Assembly (NCBI RefSeq): GCF_000426545.1
Contig: NZ_AUFO01000022.1
Span: 1-64,000, forward strand
Reading direction: 5' to 3'
Length of the DNA: 64,000 bases
Origin: Paenibacillus massiliensis subsp. panacisoli DSM 21345
Lineage (GTDB): Bacteria; Bacillota; Bacilli; Paenibacillales; Paenibacillaceae
The position numbers and the translations under genes were made by a program. Below are positions 63,217 through 64,000 of this stretch, in pieces. Numbering within the stretch: position 1 is the first letter of the stretch; each line of letters begins with the position of its first letter. The notes below the pieces were generated by a model. It saw nothing but the letters and a program-made list of their open reading frames with translations. It searched no databases and was not told the origin of the DNA.

Positions 63217-64000
63217 GTAGTTACAGAGAGCTTTCTCCATCACCGCGGACAATAATGACTCCAGGTCCCGTAGAGGTAGATCCACGAGTGCTAAGGGCTA
63301 TGTCTTATCCGATTTTGGGGCAATTTGACCCGGAATTCACAGCGTTGATGAACCAGACGATGGAGATGCTGCGCATGATATATCAGACGAACAACCAGTG
63401 GTGCTACCCGGTAGATGGCACATCACGCTCAGGCATTGAGGCGGTCCTAACCAGTCTGATCCGTCCGGGAGACAAGGTGCTGGTTCCTATTTTTGGACGC
63501 TTCGGTCATCTGCTGGTGGAACTTGCCGAGCGCTGTGGAGCGGAAGTCTGTATCCTGGAGCGGGACTGGGGAGGGGTCTTTGACCCCGAAGATATCATTC
63601 AGGAGGCCAAGCGAGTAAGGCTGGATCTAGTGGCCATGGTGCATGGCGAGACCTCTACGGGCCAAATACAGCCGCTCGCTGAGATCGGTGCAGCTTGCCG
63701 GGAGATGGACATTTTACTTGTGGTGGATGCTGTGGCTACCATTGGAGGGGTGCCAGTCGAGACCGACGATTGGAAGCTTGATGCAGTTATGGGAGGAACA
63801 CAGAAATGTTTGTCTGTCCCGGCAGGAATGGCCCCCCTAACCTATAATGAGCGCGCAGAGCAGCGGATTCAGGCACGGAAGCGAGTGGAACGGGGGCTGC
63901 GAGGTCCGATTGAGGACGCTAAGGTGGCACTAACGGTAACGGACCCAATCAAGTGTCGCCCCATTCAGAGCAATTATCTCGATCTGAGCCAGCTTCAGGA
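63213..64000 (+). CDS. pucG: Ureidoglycine-glyoxylate aminotransferase, 5' part
   Basis: The frame opens at TTG 63213, overlapping the allC stop (TTGA), and runs off the window after 262 codons. SPRTIMTPGPVEVDPRVL, GTSRSGIEAVL, MVHGETSTG, VVDAVATIGG and the PLP Lys in GGTQKCLS are those of the class V aminotransferase PucG. It transfers the amino group of S-ureidoglycine to glyoxylate, giving oxalurate and glycine. GGGGGTG lies about 9 nt upstream. C-terminus not visible. Confidence 0.9.
   Translation, partial: MSSYRELSPSPRTIMTPGPVEVDPRVLRAMSYPILGQFDPEFTALMNQTMEMLRMIYQTNNQWCYPVDGTSRSGIEAVLTSLIRPGDKVLVPIFGRFGHLLVELAERCGAEVCILERDWGGVFDPEDIIQEAKRVRLDLVAMVHGETSTGQIQPLAEIGAACREMDILLVVDAVATIGGVPVETDDWKLDAVMGGTQKCLSVPAGMAPLTYNERAEQRIQARKRVERGLRGPIEDAKVALTVTDPIKCRPIQSNYLDLSQLQ

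Noticed and set aside
1..64000. CRISPR array, tRNA, rRNA, complete insertion sequence
   Set aside because: No spaced direct repeats, RNA gene signatures or transposase genes were found by reading; the only tandem repeats are the GAAGTA array and a 16-bp duplication.

Overview
The window looks like a low-to-mid GC, endospore-forming Firmicute, most probably Paenibacillus. Evidence: an adjacent cwlJ-gerQ pair (spore germination and coat), strong AGGAGG-type ribosome binding sites, frequent TTG/GTG starts, Gram-positive style lipoproteins, a Bacillus-type pucR/purine degradation cluster, and DUF3900 and DUF1232 proteins typical of Bacillales. No rRNA, tRNA, CRISPR array or complete insertion sequence was seen.

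Layout. 1-5200: spike locus of a contractile-injection type system: a VgrG-like C-terminus, a PAAR-like DUF4280 protein, and a second VgrG-like spike fused to a C-terminal toxin with a probable immunity gene; AT-rich broken toxin/immunity remnants follow. 5267-9266: AEC transporter, methyltransferase and family 2 glycosyltransferase, DsbA/FrnE oxidoreductase. 9750-21249: FCD regulator, then one long plus-strand run: hyuA-hyuB, spermidine/putrescine-type ABC importer, M24 peptidase and MFS transporter, apparently for uptake and breakdown of a cyclic amide or modified amino acid. 21300-39700: accessory mosaic: DUF1232, polysaccharide pyruvyl transferase-like, M3 peptidase, broken GNAT, WYL regulator and VOC protein, DinB, CGNR zinc finger, secreted lipase, amidohydrolase, TetR/SDR pair, unknown genes, tyrosine recombinase overlapping a YcdB/YcdC-like gene, GH43-like protein. 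39713-57439: mostly chromosomal housekeeping: DUF3900, ldh, BNR-repeat lipoprotein, small Cys-rich protein, DUF2500, SDR, radical SAM plus coproporphyrinogen/protoporphyrinogen oxidase, cwlJ, gerQ, CNNM/CorC transporter, M29 aminopeptidase, aldose epimerase, AhpD-like protein, fumC. 57688-64000: pucR followed by uraD-uraH-allB-allC-pucG, which takes urate oxidation products to ureidoglycine/glyoxylate; the last gene runs off the window.

The most unexpected structure is a set of four 28-bp dif-like sites (21307, 27519, 39463 on the minus strand, 55909). They share one conserved arm, a 6-bp centre of the form TAWTWR and a TTATGT arm. One arm is identical to what I recall as the XerD arm of Bacillus subtilis dif. 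A complete tyrosine recombinase gene lies among them at 35784-36764, and a promoterless, start-less gene fragment begins exactly at one site. This suggests a Xer-type recombination landscape or chromosomal dif-module system. Gene functions are family-level inferences from sequence; the toxin class, operators and the recombination model are hypotheses.
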